A stretch of 53,390 nucleotides of DNA from Pseudanabaena sp. SR411. GTDB lineage: Bacteria > Cyanobacteriota > Cyanobacteriia > Pseudanabaenales > Pseudanabaenaceae. The stretch lies in assembly GCF_002251945.1 (NCBI RefSeq), contig NZ_NDHW01000170.1:29699-83088 (forward strand), in the 5' to 3' direction. The stretch's first letter is position 1. Every line of letters starts with the position of its first letter. The notes beneath the pieces are model-generated. The model saw nothing but the letters and a program-made list of their open reading frames with translations. It was not told the origin of the DNA and ran no database searches. This document shows positions 41,602-49,489 of the stretch, one piece after another. A program made the position numbers and the translations under genes.

Positions 41602-42381
41602 ATGTTTGCGCCATCTCAATTTGCTATCAATCTTAGTGAAGAATTTCCGAACTTAACCAATTCACCTATTCTTGAGGCTGTAATTCATTGGGAAGCTCAT
41701 GCTAATAAGCCGTTAGAGCAAATATCATTAAAGGATAAGCTAACCAATCGATTGCCTGAATACCCCATTATTCAGCCTCAATATGGCATAGAATTTAAGA
41801 TAGAAGGCGTACCTGATGATAGGTCTCAATTTTCACAGCATACACAATGGAATGGCTTTAGGCTTGAAGATAGCCCCAAAAATTATGTAGCTCAATTTAC
41901 CCATACTGGAATTGCTTTTAGTAGAGTTCAATCCTATGAAAGTTGGGAAAACTTTAAGACTGAAGCCTTGCGGGTATGGGATGTTTTTGTAGAATTAGCA
42001 GAGCCACCTGCGATCCGCCGATTAGGAGTCCGATTCATTAACCGAATTCTTTTAAAACAAGATGAGTCAATCTCAACCTATCTCAAAAGTGAGCCATATA
42101 GACTTTCTGGACTAGAACTTTCCCCAGAATCGTTTTTTTATCAAGATAATTACAAAGTTGCTGGTTATCCCTATCAAATTAACTTAGTTCGTACTATTCA
42201 ACCCAATCAAACTGGATCAGGAAGCGAGCAAGCGTTGATTATCGATATTGATGTCTTTACAAATGCAGTTTCTAGTATTCAAGAGGATTTAAACCAACAA
42301 CTTGCGGAAATGCGTTGGCTTAAAAATAAAATATTTTTCAGTAATATAACTAATACCGCCTTAAATAACTTTGGGAGTTAA
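41602..42381 (+). CDS. TIGR04255-family protein, first gene of a three-gene operon
   Basis: 259 residues of the sporadically distributed TIGR04255 type: NSPILEAVIHW near the N-terminus, GFRLEDSPKNYVAQFTHTGIAFSRVQSYESWENF in the middle, and AIRRLGVRFINRI, LIIDIDVFTNA further on. The biochemical function is unknown. Patchy distribution is typical of accessory or conflict genes. The next gene begins 3 bp after its stop. Local sequence is AT-rich with few HIP1 octamers, which also suits acquired DNA. Confidence 0.8.
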   Translation: MFAPSQFAINLSEEFPNLTNSPILEAVIHWEAHANKPLEQISLKDKLTNRLPEYPIIQPQYGIEFKIEGVPDDRSQFSQHTQWNGFRLEDSPKNYVAQFTHTGIAFSRVQSYESWENFKTEALRVWDVFVELAEPPAIRRLGVRFINRILLKQDESISTYLKSEPYRLSGLELSPESFFYQDNYKVAGYPYQINLVRTIQPNQTGSGSEQALIIDIDVFTNAVSSIQEDLNQQLAEMRWLKNKIFFSNITNTALNNFGS

Positions 42382-42384
42382 GTC

Positions 42385-42843
42385 ATGATTACAGCTATAC
42401 GAGGAAATACAGAAACTGCTGCTTATATTGATGCAACTACCCAAAAGCAAAAAGGTTACTTTGACCAGTCTGTAGTTTTGGGGAAGCAATCAGCTTATAA
42501 CGAGCTATATGCTTTTTGGAAAGAATGTCAATTACCAGATTGGGATGGTTATAACGCCCTTGCAGTTCAAGAAAAAACTTTATTTAATGCTTACTGGTTT
42601 ATTGAGTCACTACCTCTAGGCTACCCCTTGCCCTCTGTTGGGGCTGAACCAGATGGGCATTTAACTCTAGAGTGGTACAGTAATCCTCGCTGGATACTGT
42701 CAGTTAGCATTAGTCCCGAAGGCATGTTGTATTACGCCGCCCTTTTTGGTACTAGATCTGAGCGGGGATCAGATCATTTTTGTGGAGAAATACCCCAACC
42801 TATCTTGGAATTGATCAAAGAAGTTAAAGGAATAACGGTTTAA
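42385..42843 (+). CDS. Unknown protein, second gene of the TIGR04255 operon
   Basis: 152 residues. CQLPDWDGYNALAVQEKTLFNAYWFIESLPLGYPLPSVGAEPDGHLTLEWY is a pattern I recall from uncharacterised proteins next to TIGR04255 genes. It is aromatic-rich and beta-rich, with no membrane segment. It is separated by 3 bp from the gene before and 5 bp from the gene after, so the three are a single translational unit. No catalytic motif can be named. Confidence 0.7.
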   Translation: MITAIRGNTETAAYIDATTQKQKGYFDQSVVLGKQSAYNELYAFWKECQLPDWDGYNALAVQEKTLFNAYWFIESLPLGYPLPSVGAEPDGHLTLEWYSNPRWILSVSISPEGMLYYAALFGTRSERGSDHFCGEIPQPILELIKEVKGITV

Positions 42844-42848
42844 AGAGC

Positions 42849-43247
42849 ATGATCGATGCTAATCATGTACCTGATGTGAGTGAGGATGAAATCTTAGCTC
42901 GATATGCAATGCAAAGTAACCACTTTCGCAGTAGCGATCAAACTGCAAAGCCTGAACTGTTTATGCCTCATCCTTATCAGGAATTATCTTTAACCCGATA
43001 TCTCGATGCAACCATTGAAGAAGTACTGGCTTTAGGTGAGGAAACAGCTAGAGAGCTAAATAAAACTTTTTACGGCAGGGCTGACATTCAGGCAATTAAA
43101 TGTAAAGTTGAGTCTTTGCAGGTAGTGAAAGACCCAACACCAAAAAATCCCAATCATGCAAATATTCAAGGATTTCCTCTTGATAAACTAGAGCAGAAGG
43201 CGATCGCACTGGAACTAGCCGCTGATGCTAAATTTTATCCAGTATAA
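42849..43247 (+). CDS. Unknown protein, third gene of the TIGR04255 operon
   Basis: 132 residues. Key motifs: ILARYAMQSNHFR, MPHPYQELSLTRYLDATIEEV, FYGRADIQA, and the end PTPKNPNHANIQGFPLDKLEQKAIALELAA. Proteins with PHPY.(D/E)LSVTR and NPNHA(N) motifs occur widely in bacteria without assigned function. The conserved His/Asn/Arg residues hint at an enzymatic or nucleotide-binding role, but this is speculation. It is convergent with the ABC exporter, 10 bp between stops. Confidence 0.7.
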   Translation: MIDANHVPDVSEDEILARYAMQSNHFRSSDQTAKPELFMPHPYQELSLTRYLDATIEEVLALGEETARELNKTFYGRADIQAIKCKVESLQVVKDPTPKNPNHANIQGFPLDKLEQKAIALELAADAKFYPV

Positions 43248-43257
43248 CGGTGCTTCT

Positions 43258-45048
43258 TTAATTGGTTGCCATCATTTCTAGCTCGTAGAGGCTGGCATAC
43301 ACACCCTGTTGGGCAATTAGTTGATCGTGAGTGCCAGATTCGATGACTTCGCCTTGCTTTAGTACGAGGATGCGATCAACGTTGCGAATTGTAGATAGAC
43401 GATGAGCAATGATGATCGTAGTGCGATCAATCAACAATCGATCTAAGGCTTGTTGAATCAAAAACTCGGTGCTGACATCAAGACTAGCGGTTGCTTCATC
43501 CAAAATTAAAATTCGCGGATCGCGAATGGCAGCTCTGGCAAAGGCTAGTAACTGCTTTTGTCCACCCGAAAGATTTGTACCGCGCTCACGGACTTGAGTT
43601 GCGTAAGCTTCGGGCAGTTCTTGAATAAAGCGATCGACATTCATCAACTCGGCGGCTTCAACTACTTGCTCGATCGCATAGTCTTCACCAAGAGTAATAT
43701 TGTCCTTAATATCCCCAGAAAATAGGAAAGCATCTTGCAAAATTACGCCAATACATCGACGTAACTCTGATTGGGTAATTTCGCGAATGTCGATACCGTC
43801 GATGAGGATTCTGCCTTTGGTTGGCTCGTATAGACGCGATAACAATCGGATGATCGAGCTTTTACCCGCTCCTGTGGGGCCTACAAGAGCAATTTTTTCG
43901 CCTGCTTTCAGTGTGAAGGTAACATCCTTGAGGACATACTCATCGGGCTTGTAACCAAACCACACATGGTCAAAACAAATTTCGCCAGTGCCATCAAGGG
44001 GTAGCCTTTTGGGAGATTCAGGATCGCGAATTTCGATGGGTTCTTGCAGGATGGCATTGATCCGTTCAACTGCTGTAAATCCTGCTTGAATCGTGGTAAA
44101 TTTTTCTGCGAGTTGGCGAATTGGGTCAAACAGGCGCTGCGAAAATAACACAAAAGCTGACAGTTCACCAAAAGTGAGATTTTTTTGAACAATTTGTCCA
44201 CCGCCTAGCCACAGTACGCCAGCGATCGCCACTAGCGCGATCCATTCCAGCGTTGCCGAAACCGCAGAATCATGGAAAACTGTGCGATTTACTTCGTCTA
44301 CATACTGCTTATTGACTTTGAGATGTTGGGCGGAGTTAAACTTTTCGCGGCGAAATAACTGAACGATATTTGCGCCAATAATATTTTCTTGCAGAATTGA
44401 ATTAAGTTCTGATAGGCGATCGCGGGCCTTGAAATTTGCTTTGCGATATTCATACTGGAAATAGACGATTAATGCAGTCACGGGTAGCACCATGATCACT
44501 AGCATCAGGGCTAAGTCCCAGCGTAGCAAAAACATGAAAATAGCGATCGTCCCGATCGCTGCAAAATCGCTTAATACACCCACAGCACCAGTTGCGAATA
44601 CATCACCTAATGCTTCGACATCACTAGTTAAGCGGGTGATGAGTTTGCCAACGGGCGTGCGATCAAAAAAACTAGTTGATAAAGATGTGACGTGACGAAA
44701 TAAATCAGCGCGGATATCTGCGGTGATTTTTTGTCCAACCTCTTGCACCAAGTAGCCCTGCCAAGACTGAAACGCAAGGCGCACTGCGATCGTCAATAGT
44801 ATGACTAGGCAAATCCACCGCAAACCCAACAAATCGCCGTTTTTAATTGGTCCATCAATGCCTTGCTGTACCAAAATTGGCTGGACAGCACTAGCGATCG
44901 AGAGAGGCACAAGTAAAAGCAGCGATATGACAAGCTGTTTAGAATTTTGCTTTGCGTAAGGCAATAAGCTCAACATCAACCGCCAGTCATTACTTTTGCG
45001 AGTTGAAGATTGAGATTTGGCAGAGCTAGCTGTGGGGGTGTTGATCAC
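43258..45048 (-). CDS. ABC exporter (fused permease and ATPase)
   Basis: 596 residues: a six-helix exporter membrane domain (about 35-320) and an ATPase domain with Walker A LVGPTGAGKSS (about 390), signature LSGGQKQ (about 495), Walker B ILILDEATASLD and H-loop IIAHRLSTI. This is a half-transporter of the MdlB/MsbA type; the substrate is unknown. The start is GTG at 45048, which shares its G with the psbI stop (TAGTG). The next Met is at residue 25, so the GTG is preferred, giving coupled translation after psbI. Confidence 0.9.
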   Translation of the reverse strand: MINTPTASSAKSQSSTRKSNDWRLMLSLLPYAKQNSKQLVISLLLLVPLSIASAVQPILVQQGIDGPIKNGDLLGLRWICLVILLTIAVRLAFQSWQGYLVQEVGQKITADIRADLFRHVTSLSTSFFDRTPVGKLITRLTSDVEALGDVFATGAVGVLSDFAAIGTIAIFMFLLRWDLALMLVIMVLPVTALIVYFQYEYRKANFKARDRLSELNSILQENIIGANIVQLFRREKFNSAQHLKVNKQYVDEVNRTVFHDSAVSATLEWIALVAIAGVLWLGGGQIVQKNLTFGELSAFVLFSQRLFDPIRQLAEKFTTIQAGFTAVERINAILQEPIEIRDPESPKRLPLDGTGEICFDHVWFGYKPDEYVLKDVTFTLKAGEKIALVGPTGAGKSSIIRLLSRLYEPTKGRILIDGIDIREITQSELRRCIGVILQDAFLFSGDIKDNITLGEDYAIEQVVEAAELMNVDRFIQELPEAYATQVRERGTNLSGGQKQLLAFARAAIRDPRILILDEATASLDVSTEFLIQQALDRLLIDRTTIIIAHRLSTIRNVDRILVLKQGEVIESGTHDQLIAQQGVYASLYELEMMATN

Positions 45049-45164
45049 TATTCGAGATCCCTGTTACCTGGGTTGCGAGATGGATCGCTGTTGAGGAAAC
45101 CAAACACAAACAAACTGATAAAGAATATGACAGTGATGTAGACCACTATTTTTAAAGTGAGCAT
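45048..45164 (-). CDS. psbI: Photosystem II reaction-centre protein I
   Basis: 38 residues, too short for a usual gene scan: [15 protein letters not shown], then [18 protein letters not shown] and the end NRDLE. This is the single-helix PsbI that binds D1 during photosystem II assembly. ATG at 45164 with GGAG about 12 bp upstream. The TAG overlaps the GTG start of the ABC exporter, an unusual partner for psbI. Confidence 0.96.
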   Translation of the reverse strand: MLTLKIVVYITVIFFISLFVFGFLNSDPSRNPGNRDLE

Positions 45165-45346
45165 AAATAAATAATCTCCGTATAAATATCTAAGAATTTA
45201 TCCTATGTTAAATCTTATAGGAAAAGATGGGGATTCCTTATACTTCCTTAAGATTGGCTATTTGCTATTGAGTATAAATACTTAAGCTTTGAAATTAAAA
45301 GTAGCGCTTCTCGTTGCCTTTAATTGAGATATAACTCACGAATCAT

Positions 45347-45389
45347 CAAGAAGAGAGGAGTGACGCTTCGCGCCACTCCTCTCTTCTTG
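45347..45389. repeat. Family A hairpin, 20-bp stem
   Basis: Arms 45347-45366 and 45370-45389 (one mismatch) with cap CGC-TTC-GCG. The right side runs into an outer motif TGGGCTTTATGTCCTAATACC. It lies between psbI's upstream region and the end of the GAF gene; the rest of 45165-45436 shows no gene. Confidence 0.82.
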
Positions 45390-45436
45390 GGCTTTATGTC
45401 CTAATACCCACAAAAACTGGAGTTTTGCTAAGGCTT

Positions 45437-46123
45437 TTAGGAGGGAAATACTTGCCCTAAAAGTTGCGATCGCTCAATGTATAGAGATATTTGAGAAGCG
45501 ATCGCCTTTAATAATTTCTCATCTAAATCTGAATAGGCAAGGGTGATTTCTCTGACATTATCTGATGTAATTGAAATATCTTGAACCTTACGATTTATTA
45601 ACTGAAAAACGCCGCTTGTTCTTTTTTGCGAATCAAACATGGGAACGGCTAAAACTGAACGTGTGTGATATTCAATATCGTAATCAAAAGTCTTGTGATG
45701 TTGATATACAGCATCATCTGGGAGATCGCGCACATCAGATAAATTGAGCGTTTCACCTGTCATCGCCACATAGCCGACGATACTATCTTGATTGAGTGGC
45801 ACGGCAAAGTTGACTAGCGATCGATCGGGTTGAGAATCATTTTGAGAAACTTCAAAGCAGACTGTGTGGACTGGGGCAGAGCGATCGATTAAATAAATAC
45901 TGCCTGCATCACTTGCTGTCATTTTGCGAGTTGTCGCTAATACTGATTCTAAAAAAGTTCTTAAATCATTGGTGCTAGATAAAGATAAAGATACTGTCAA
46001 CAGATCAGCAAGCAAGCACTTGTAATAATGCAGTTGCTCTACTAGCACCTGAGGATTTGAGGGGGAGATATCTTCAGATGTGTCTGGTTGCCAGCCTAAA
46101 TCAGGAGTCATGGATGTCGCCAA
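45437..46123 (-). CDS. GAF-domain protein
   Basis: 228 residues: an N-terminal polar tail, a helical linker (VLVEQLHYYKCLLADLLTVSLSL), then a GAF domain (about 55-222) with the features AGSIYLID, VGYVAMTGETLNLSDVRDLPDD and VLAVPMFD...GVFQLINRK. The set is closest to GAFs of the cyclic-nucleotide phosphodiesterase kind, but no catalytic domain is attached. Cyclic nucleotide or another small ligand may bind. It is single on the minus strand, and a family B repeat lies in its upstream region. Confidence 0.8.
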   Translation of the reverse strand: MATSMTPDLGWQPDTSEDISPSNPQVLVEQLHYYKCLLADLLTVSLSLSSTNDLRTFLESVLATTRKMTASDAGSIYLIDRSAPVHTVCFEVSQNDSQPDRSLVNFAVPLNQDSIVGYVAMTGETLNLSDVRDLPDDAVYQHHKTFDYDIEYHTRSVLAVPMFDSQKRTSGVFQLINRKVQDISITSDNVREITLAYSDLDEKLLKAIASQISLYIERSQLLGQVFPS

Positions 46124-46151
46124 TATCTTTATAGTGTCCCGCTCAGCACAA

Positions 46152-46250
46152 ATAATACCAAATCTAAAAATGGCACTGCCATTTTTAGATTTTAAAATCC
46201 TTACTGGGTTTGTTTTTAATTCACAAAAATGTCGTCACACTTTTGTGAAT
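46152..46250 (+). repeat. Family B dispersed repeat
   Basis: Starts AATAATACCAAATCTAAAAATGGC. The first hairpin has arms AATCTAAAAATGGC/GCCATTTTTAGATT, different from those of other copies, then AAAATCCTTACTGGGTTTG and the second hairpin TTCACAAAAATGTCGTCACACTTTTGTGAA. Confidence 0.72.
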
Positions 46251-46333
46251 TAAAAACAAAGTCTTGAGAATTGAGTTTTAGCAGCACAAGCTATCCGAAT
46301 AATACTAGCAAAATCACCTCAGAAAAACACTAA

Positions 46334-46374
46334 AAAAAGTAAATGGCAGCGCCAAGCGCTGCCATTTACTTTTT
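46334..46374. terminator. Family A hairpin at the amt gene end
   Basis: Perfect 19-bp arms 46334-46352 and 46356-46374 with cap GGCAGCGC-CAA-GCGCTGCC. The right arm ends inside the TAA (46373-46375) of the minus-strand amt gene, and poly-A on the plus strand supplies the U tract. Confidence 0.87.
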
Positions 46375-47836
46375 ATTCTTCGTCATCATCAAATTGCAGA
46401 TCATCGATGGGATAAACATCTGGCCAAGCCGATGCCCCATGCTCGTAAACATCAATGCCAATGCGATCAGCTTCTTCATTAACCCGTAGTAGACCAACTG
46501 CTTTCAGCGGTACAAACATCAAAAATGAGAAGGCAACTGTAAAGAGCGCGATCGCGGCTACCCCACCAAGTTGTACACCAAGTAAGTCAAAGCCGCCACC
46601 CAAGAATAATCCTGCTTTTTTGTTGATGGTCAGAGCGGGATGTCCTAACAAACCAACCGCGATCGTTCCCATCATGCCGCAAGAGCCATGTACTGCAAAG
46701 GCTCCCACAGGATCATCAATCTCAAACCACTCAATGATGTCCACGACGACTAGAACCAGTACTCCAGCAACTAAGCCAATCAGTGCCGCCGCCCAAGGCA
46801 TAATGTACGCACAACCTGCGGTCACAGCTACTAAACCTGCCAACGAGCCATTTAGACCGCAGAATAAGTGCCATTGCTTAAACCGAAAGTAAATATAGAG
46901 CATGGCTGCTACTGCGCCAGTCGAAGCCGCTAGGGTTGTATTTACCACAACTAAACCCACTAGCCCTGTATTCTCCAACGTCAAAGTTGAACCCGCATTG
47001 AATCCATACCAACCAAACCATAAAATCATCGTGCCAATCGTGGCATATCCAAGGTTATGCGCTGGCGGAATTTGCCCCCATACGCGATTAGGACGTGGAC
47101 CAAGTAAGTATGCACCAACTAGAGAAGTCCATCCGCCTACAGTGTGGACAACAGAACTTCCCGCAAAATCATGGAAGTTGAGTTTATTTAACCATCCGCC
47201 ATTATTCCAAACCCAATGGACGACGATGGGATACATCACAGCACCCATAATAAAGGCATAGATTAAATCGCCTTTAAATTCTGTCCGTTCAGCCATCGCC
47301 CCCGTGGTGATCGTACTTGCTGTTGCCGAGAAAGCGAACTGAAAAAAGAACAGTGTCAATGTGTTGATCGGGGCAGTGGAACCTCCCGAACCCATGGCAT
47401 ACTCGATCGCCCCATTATTTAAAGTAAAAGCATTACTTAAAAAGAAGCCATCTACTCCAAATAATCCATTACTAGTTGTGCCAAAGGCGATCGCGAAACC
47501 AGTAGTCCACCAAGCTAAAAGAGTAACTGCTGCATCAATGAAGTTCTCAGTAAGTGTATTTACTACCCCCGTCTGTCTGACCAGCCCAGCCTCTAGCATG
47601 GCAAATCCACATTGCATAAAAAATACTAAAAACCCCGTGATCAGCACCCAACTCGTATCAACTGATAGCTTTAGCTCACTTGTGTTTTTGGTTAAAGACT
47701 CTAGTGTGCCTGTCTCAATCGCATGGGCGATCGCTGGCGTAAATGCAGCAAATATTGCAGCCCCGATCGCGATCGCCAAAAAACGTGCAAAATAATTCTT
47801 TCTTTTTGTGATGACTTTTGCCATGATTAGATCCAT
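46373..47836 (-). CDS. amt: Ammonium transporter (Amt/MEP/Rh family)
   Basis: 487 residues with a signal-like N-terminal helix (to about AIAHA, residue 38) and eleven transmembrane segments. Family motifs: GFLVFFMQCGFAMLEAGLVR, DFAGSSVVHTVGGW (pore His), and GAFAVHGSCGMMGTIAVGL (second pore His). The acidic C-terminus (DDLQFDDDEE) is unlike the usual PII-binding tail and may matter for GlnB control. ATG 47836 or 47824 are both possible. No NtcA site (GTA-N8-TAC) was found just upstream. Confidence 0.95.
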   Translation of the reverse strand: MDLIMAKVITKRKNYFARFLAIAIGAAIFAAFTPAIAHAIETGTLESLTKNTSELKLSVDTSWVLITGFLVFFMQCGFAMLEAGLVRQTGVVNTLTENFIDAAVTLLAWWTTGFAIAFGTTSNGLFGVDGFFLSNAFTLNNGAIEYAMGSGGSTAPINTLTLFFFQFAFSATASTITTGAMAERTEFKGDLIYAFIMGAVMYPIVVHWVWNNGGWLNKLNFHDFAGSSVVHTVGGWTSLVGAYLLGPRPNRVWGQIPPAHNLGYATIGTMILWFGWYGFNAGSTLTLENTGLVGLVVVNTTLAASTGAVAAMLYIYFRFKQWHLFCGLNGSLAGLVAVTAGCAYIMPWAAALIGLVAGVLVLVVVDIIEWFEIDDPVGAFAVHGSCGMMGTIAVGLLGHPALTINKKAGLFLGGGFDLLGVQLGGVAAIALFTVAFSFLMFVPLKAVGLLRVNEEADRIGIDVYEHGASAWPDVYPIDDLQFDDDEE

Positions 47837-47864
47837 ACACTGCTATTTGGATTGTTGAGCATTT

Positions 47865-47969
47865 ACACCAACTCACAAAAATATAGTCATACTTTTGTGA
47901 GTTGAAAACTAAAACCAGTAAGGGTTTGCACAACACAAAATGGCATAGCCATTTTGTGTTGTGGTATTA
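47865..47969 (-). repeat. Family B dispersed repeat, inverse orientation
   Basis: ACACCAACTCACAAAAATAT...ACTTTTGTGAGTTG, then CCAGTAAGGGTTTGC, then AACACAAAATGGC/GCCATTTTGTGTT and GTGGTATTA. This is the mirror orientation of the copies at 17140, 17786 and 46152. It lies about 30 bp upstream of the amt start, within its promoter region. Confidence 0.75.
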
Positions 47970-48274
47970 CAGTTTGTCTTCAGGACTACTTAGATGGGCT
48001 GCTACAACATCAACTAGACCAATCAAAATGACGATTGGATCAGCTAATGCTTTTGATAGAGCTTTATTCCCCTAAAATTGGTTGATTTGCCGCTTATCCC
48101 CTTAATTGAAGTTGCCACAGATTATTGAGAGAAATAACAGTAAAGCTGCAAATTGCAAATTGACGTAAGTTTAGCCCTGATTTCTTATACGTTTAAAGGA
48201 TGATCTGCAAAAGTGTCGATTAGTACAGTCAAGATTGTGGGGGCAACATATGGTCTGCGGTTTTGATCAGTACG
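47970..48274. other. Intergenic region, no gene seen
   Basis: Part of an 850-bp stretch without protein gene. No coding frame or repeat was recognised here; it presumably carries distal promoter sequence for amt. Confidence 0.4.
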
Positions 48275-48290
48275 TGTGATCACTGTCACA
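48275..48290. promoter_or_regulatory. Perfect CRP/SyCRP1-type binding site
   Basis: TGTGA-TCACTG-TCACA matches the TGTGA-N6-TCACA consensus of cAMP receptor proteins at all ten fixed positions. It is about 1 kb from any protein gene start on the minus strand and 394 bp from the next start on the plus strand, but only about 105 bp before an orphan terminator. This suggests a regulated non-coding transcript. Confidence 0.6.
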
Positions 48291-48319
48291 AGAGAATTGT
48301 TACACGATCGCCATCTTGA

Positions 48320-48425
48320 TGTGAGTTGGGTCACTACTCAAACCAGAAAAAAGGAAGATACTCTACTCACTAGCGACGTATCTACATAATTTCCCCCCGC
48401 AAGAATGCCTCCTGCGGGTTTTTTA
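48320..48425 (+). ncRNA. Candidate CRP-controlled small RNA
   Basis: No coding frame lies between the CRP-type site (48275-48290) and an intrinsic terminator with T-run (48396-48425). The interval includes a small hairpin (GAGTTGGGTCACTACTC, 48323-48339). The 5' end is a guess from normal activator spacing, and no clear -10 box was recognised. No known cyanobacterial sRNA family was matched. Confidence 0.35.
48396..48425 (+). terminator. Orphan intrinsic terminator
   Basis: CCCGCA (48396-48401) pairs with TGCGGG (48413-48418) over an 11-nt loop and is followed by TTTTTTAT. No plus-strand protein gene precedes it within 2 kb, so it must end a non-coding RNA or an antisense transcript. Confidence 0.65.
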
Positions 48426-48450
48426 TATCAAAAATTCTTTGCCCTCCTCC

Positions 48451-48530
48451 TATAGCAATGCAAGTTTTGCTTAGGACATAAAACCCAAATAGATGAAGGC
48501 GGCGCGAAGCGCCGCCTTCATCTATTTGGG
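48451..48530. repeat. Family A element with the best-preserved outer motif
   Basis: The outer motif TATAGCAATGCAAGTTTTGC then TTAGGACATAAAACCCA occupies 48451-48487. The hairpin has perfect 22-bp arms 48484-48505 and 48509-48530 with cap GGCGGCGC-GAA-GCGCCGCC. The right outer motif is replaced by the next hairpin. Confidence 0.85.
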
Positions 48531-48534
48531 ACAC

Positions 48535-48587
48535 AAAACCAGAAGACGAGTTGGGGCGCTTTGCGCCCCAACTCGTCTTCTGGTTTT
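48535..48587. repeat. Family A hairpin, 25-bp stem, tandem copy
   Basis: Perfect arms 48535-48559 and 48563-48587 with cap GGGGCGC-TTT-GCGCCCC. The arm sequence (AAAACCAGAAGACGAG) is unrelated to that of the preceding copy five bases away. It lies about 100 bp before the MBL-fold gene. Confidence 0.85.
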
Positions 48588-48683
48588 GATTTGATTTGTT
48601 CTAATGCAATGGCGACAGCTATAATTTTGTTTGTAAACAATTCGTTACAATATTATGTAGAAAAAATACCAACTCTAAGACTT

Positions 48684-49460
48684 ATGTATTTAACATGGCT
48701 AGACAGTAATTCATGGTTGATTGAGATTGCGGACAAACGCATCTTGCTTGATCCTTGGTTGGTTGATGCGTTGATGTTCGGTAATGCTGCATGGTTTTTT
48801 AAATCTGAGCGACTTACTCCAAGGGAGATTCCCCAAAATATTGACTTGATTTTGCTGTCACAGGGGTTACCAGATCACGCCCATCCCCCCACCCTGAAGC
48901 AACTTGATCGCCAAATTCCTGTAGTTGGTTCACCAAGTGCTGCCAAACTAGTCAGCCAACTTGGCTATACCCAAGTTACGGCTCTTGCCCACGGTGAAGT
49001 ATTCAGCATTCCCAGTCTATTGGAAATCAGAGCCGTGTTAGGTTCACCTGTTGGCCCCACTACTCTGGAGAATGGATATATTCTCCGAGATCTCGTAGAA
49101 GGAACTTCCATTTATTACGAACCTCACGGCTATCATGCTGCGGCAATTCAAGAGTTTGCGCCTGTGGATGTGGTGATTACGCCCATGATTGATTTGAAAT
49201 TACCTCTGATTGGCACGGTCATTAAAGGTCAACAAGGGGCTTTGCAAGTTGCAAAGTGGCTCAGGCCTCAAGTGATGTTGCCAACCGCCGCAGGTGGTGA
49301 TTTGACCTATAGCGGGGTCTTGTTGAATATCTTGAAGGCGGAAGGATCGATGGATTCTTTGCGATCGCTATTTACAGAAAATAATATTGCCACCCAAGTG
49401 ATCGAGCCTAAGCCTTGGGAACGCTTTGAGGTTAAGTTGCAAAAGCTGGCCGTCACATAA
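48684..49460 (+). CDS. Metallo-beta-lactamase-fold protein with degenerate metal site
   Basis: 258 residues from ATG 48684. A TTG further upstream at 48561 would start inside a repeat hairpin and is rejected. The fold is recognisable: MYLTWLDSNSWLIEIADKRILLDPWL, IDLILLSQGLPDHAHPPTL, AVLGSPVGP, GTSIYYEPHGYH and VVITPMID. The HxHxDH metal motif is reduced to SxGxxDH, so the first two histidines are absent. Similar proteins are common in cyanobacteria and plants, of unknown activity. Its stop forms part of the hairpin 49459-49489 shared with ftsH. Confidence 0.82.
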   Translation: MYLTWLDSNSWLIEIADKRILLDPWLVDALMFGNAAWFFKSERLTPREIPQNIDLILLSQGLPDHAHPPTLKQLDRQIPVVGSPSAAKLVSQLGYTQVTALAHGEVFSIPSLLEIRAVLGSPVGPTTLENGYILRDLVEGTSIYYEPHGYHAAAIQEFAPVDVVITPMIDLKLPLIGTVIKGQQGALQVAKWLRPQVMLPTAAGGDLTYSGVLLNILKAEGSMDSLRSLFTENNIATQVIEPKPWERFEVKLQKLAVT

Positions 49461-49489
49461 AAAAGGGAGCGCTCAGCGCTCCCTTTTTT
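49459..49489. terminator. Bidirectional hairpin between MBL-fold gene and ftsH
   Basis: AAAAAAGGGAGCGC-TCA-GCGCTCCCTTTTTT (49459-49472, 49476-49489). Each end overlaps a stop codon: TAA 49458-49460 on plus and TAA 49489-49491 on minus. The 28 bases between the genes are entirely hairpin. Confidence 0.9.

Noticed and set aside
48561-48683. Longer N-terminus for the MBL-fold protein (TTG start)
   Set aside because: The start lies in the loop and arm of a repeat hairpin, and the family begins at the MYLTW segment at 48684.
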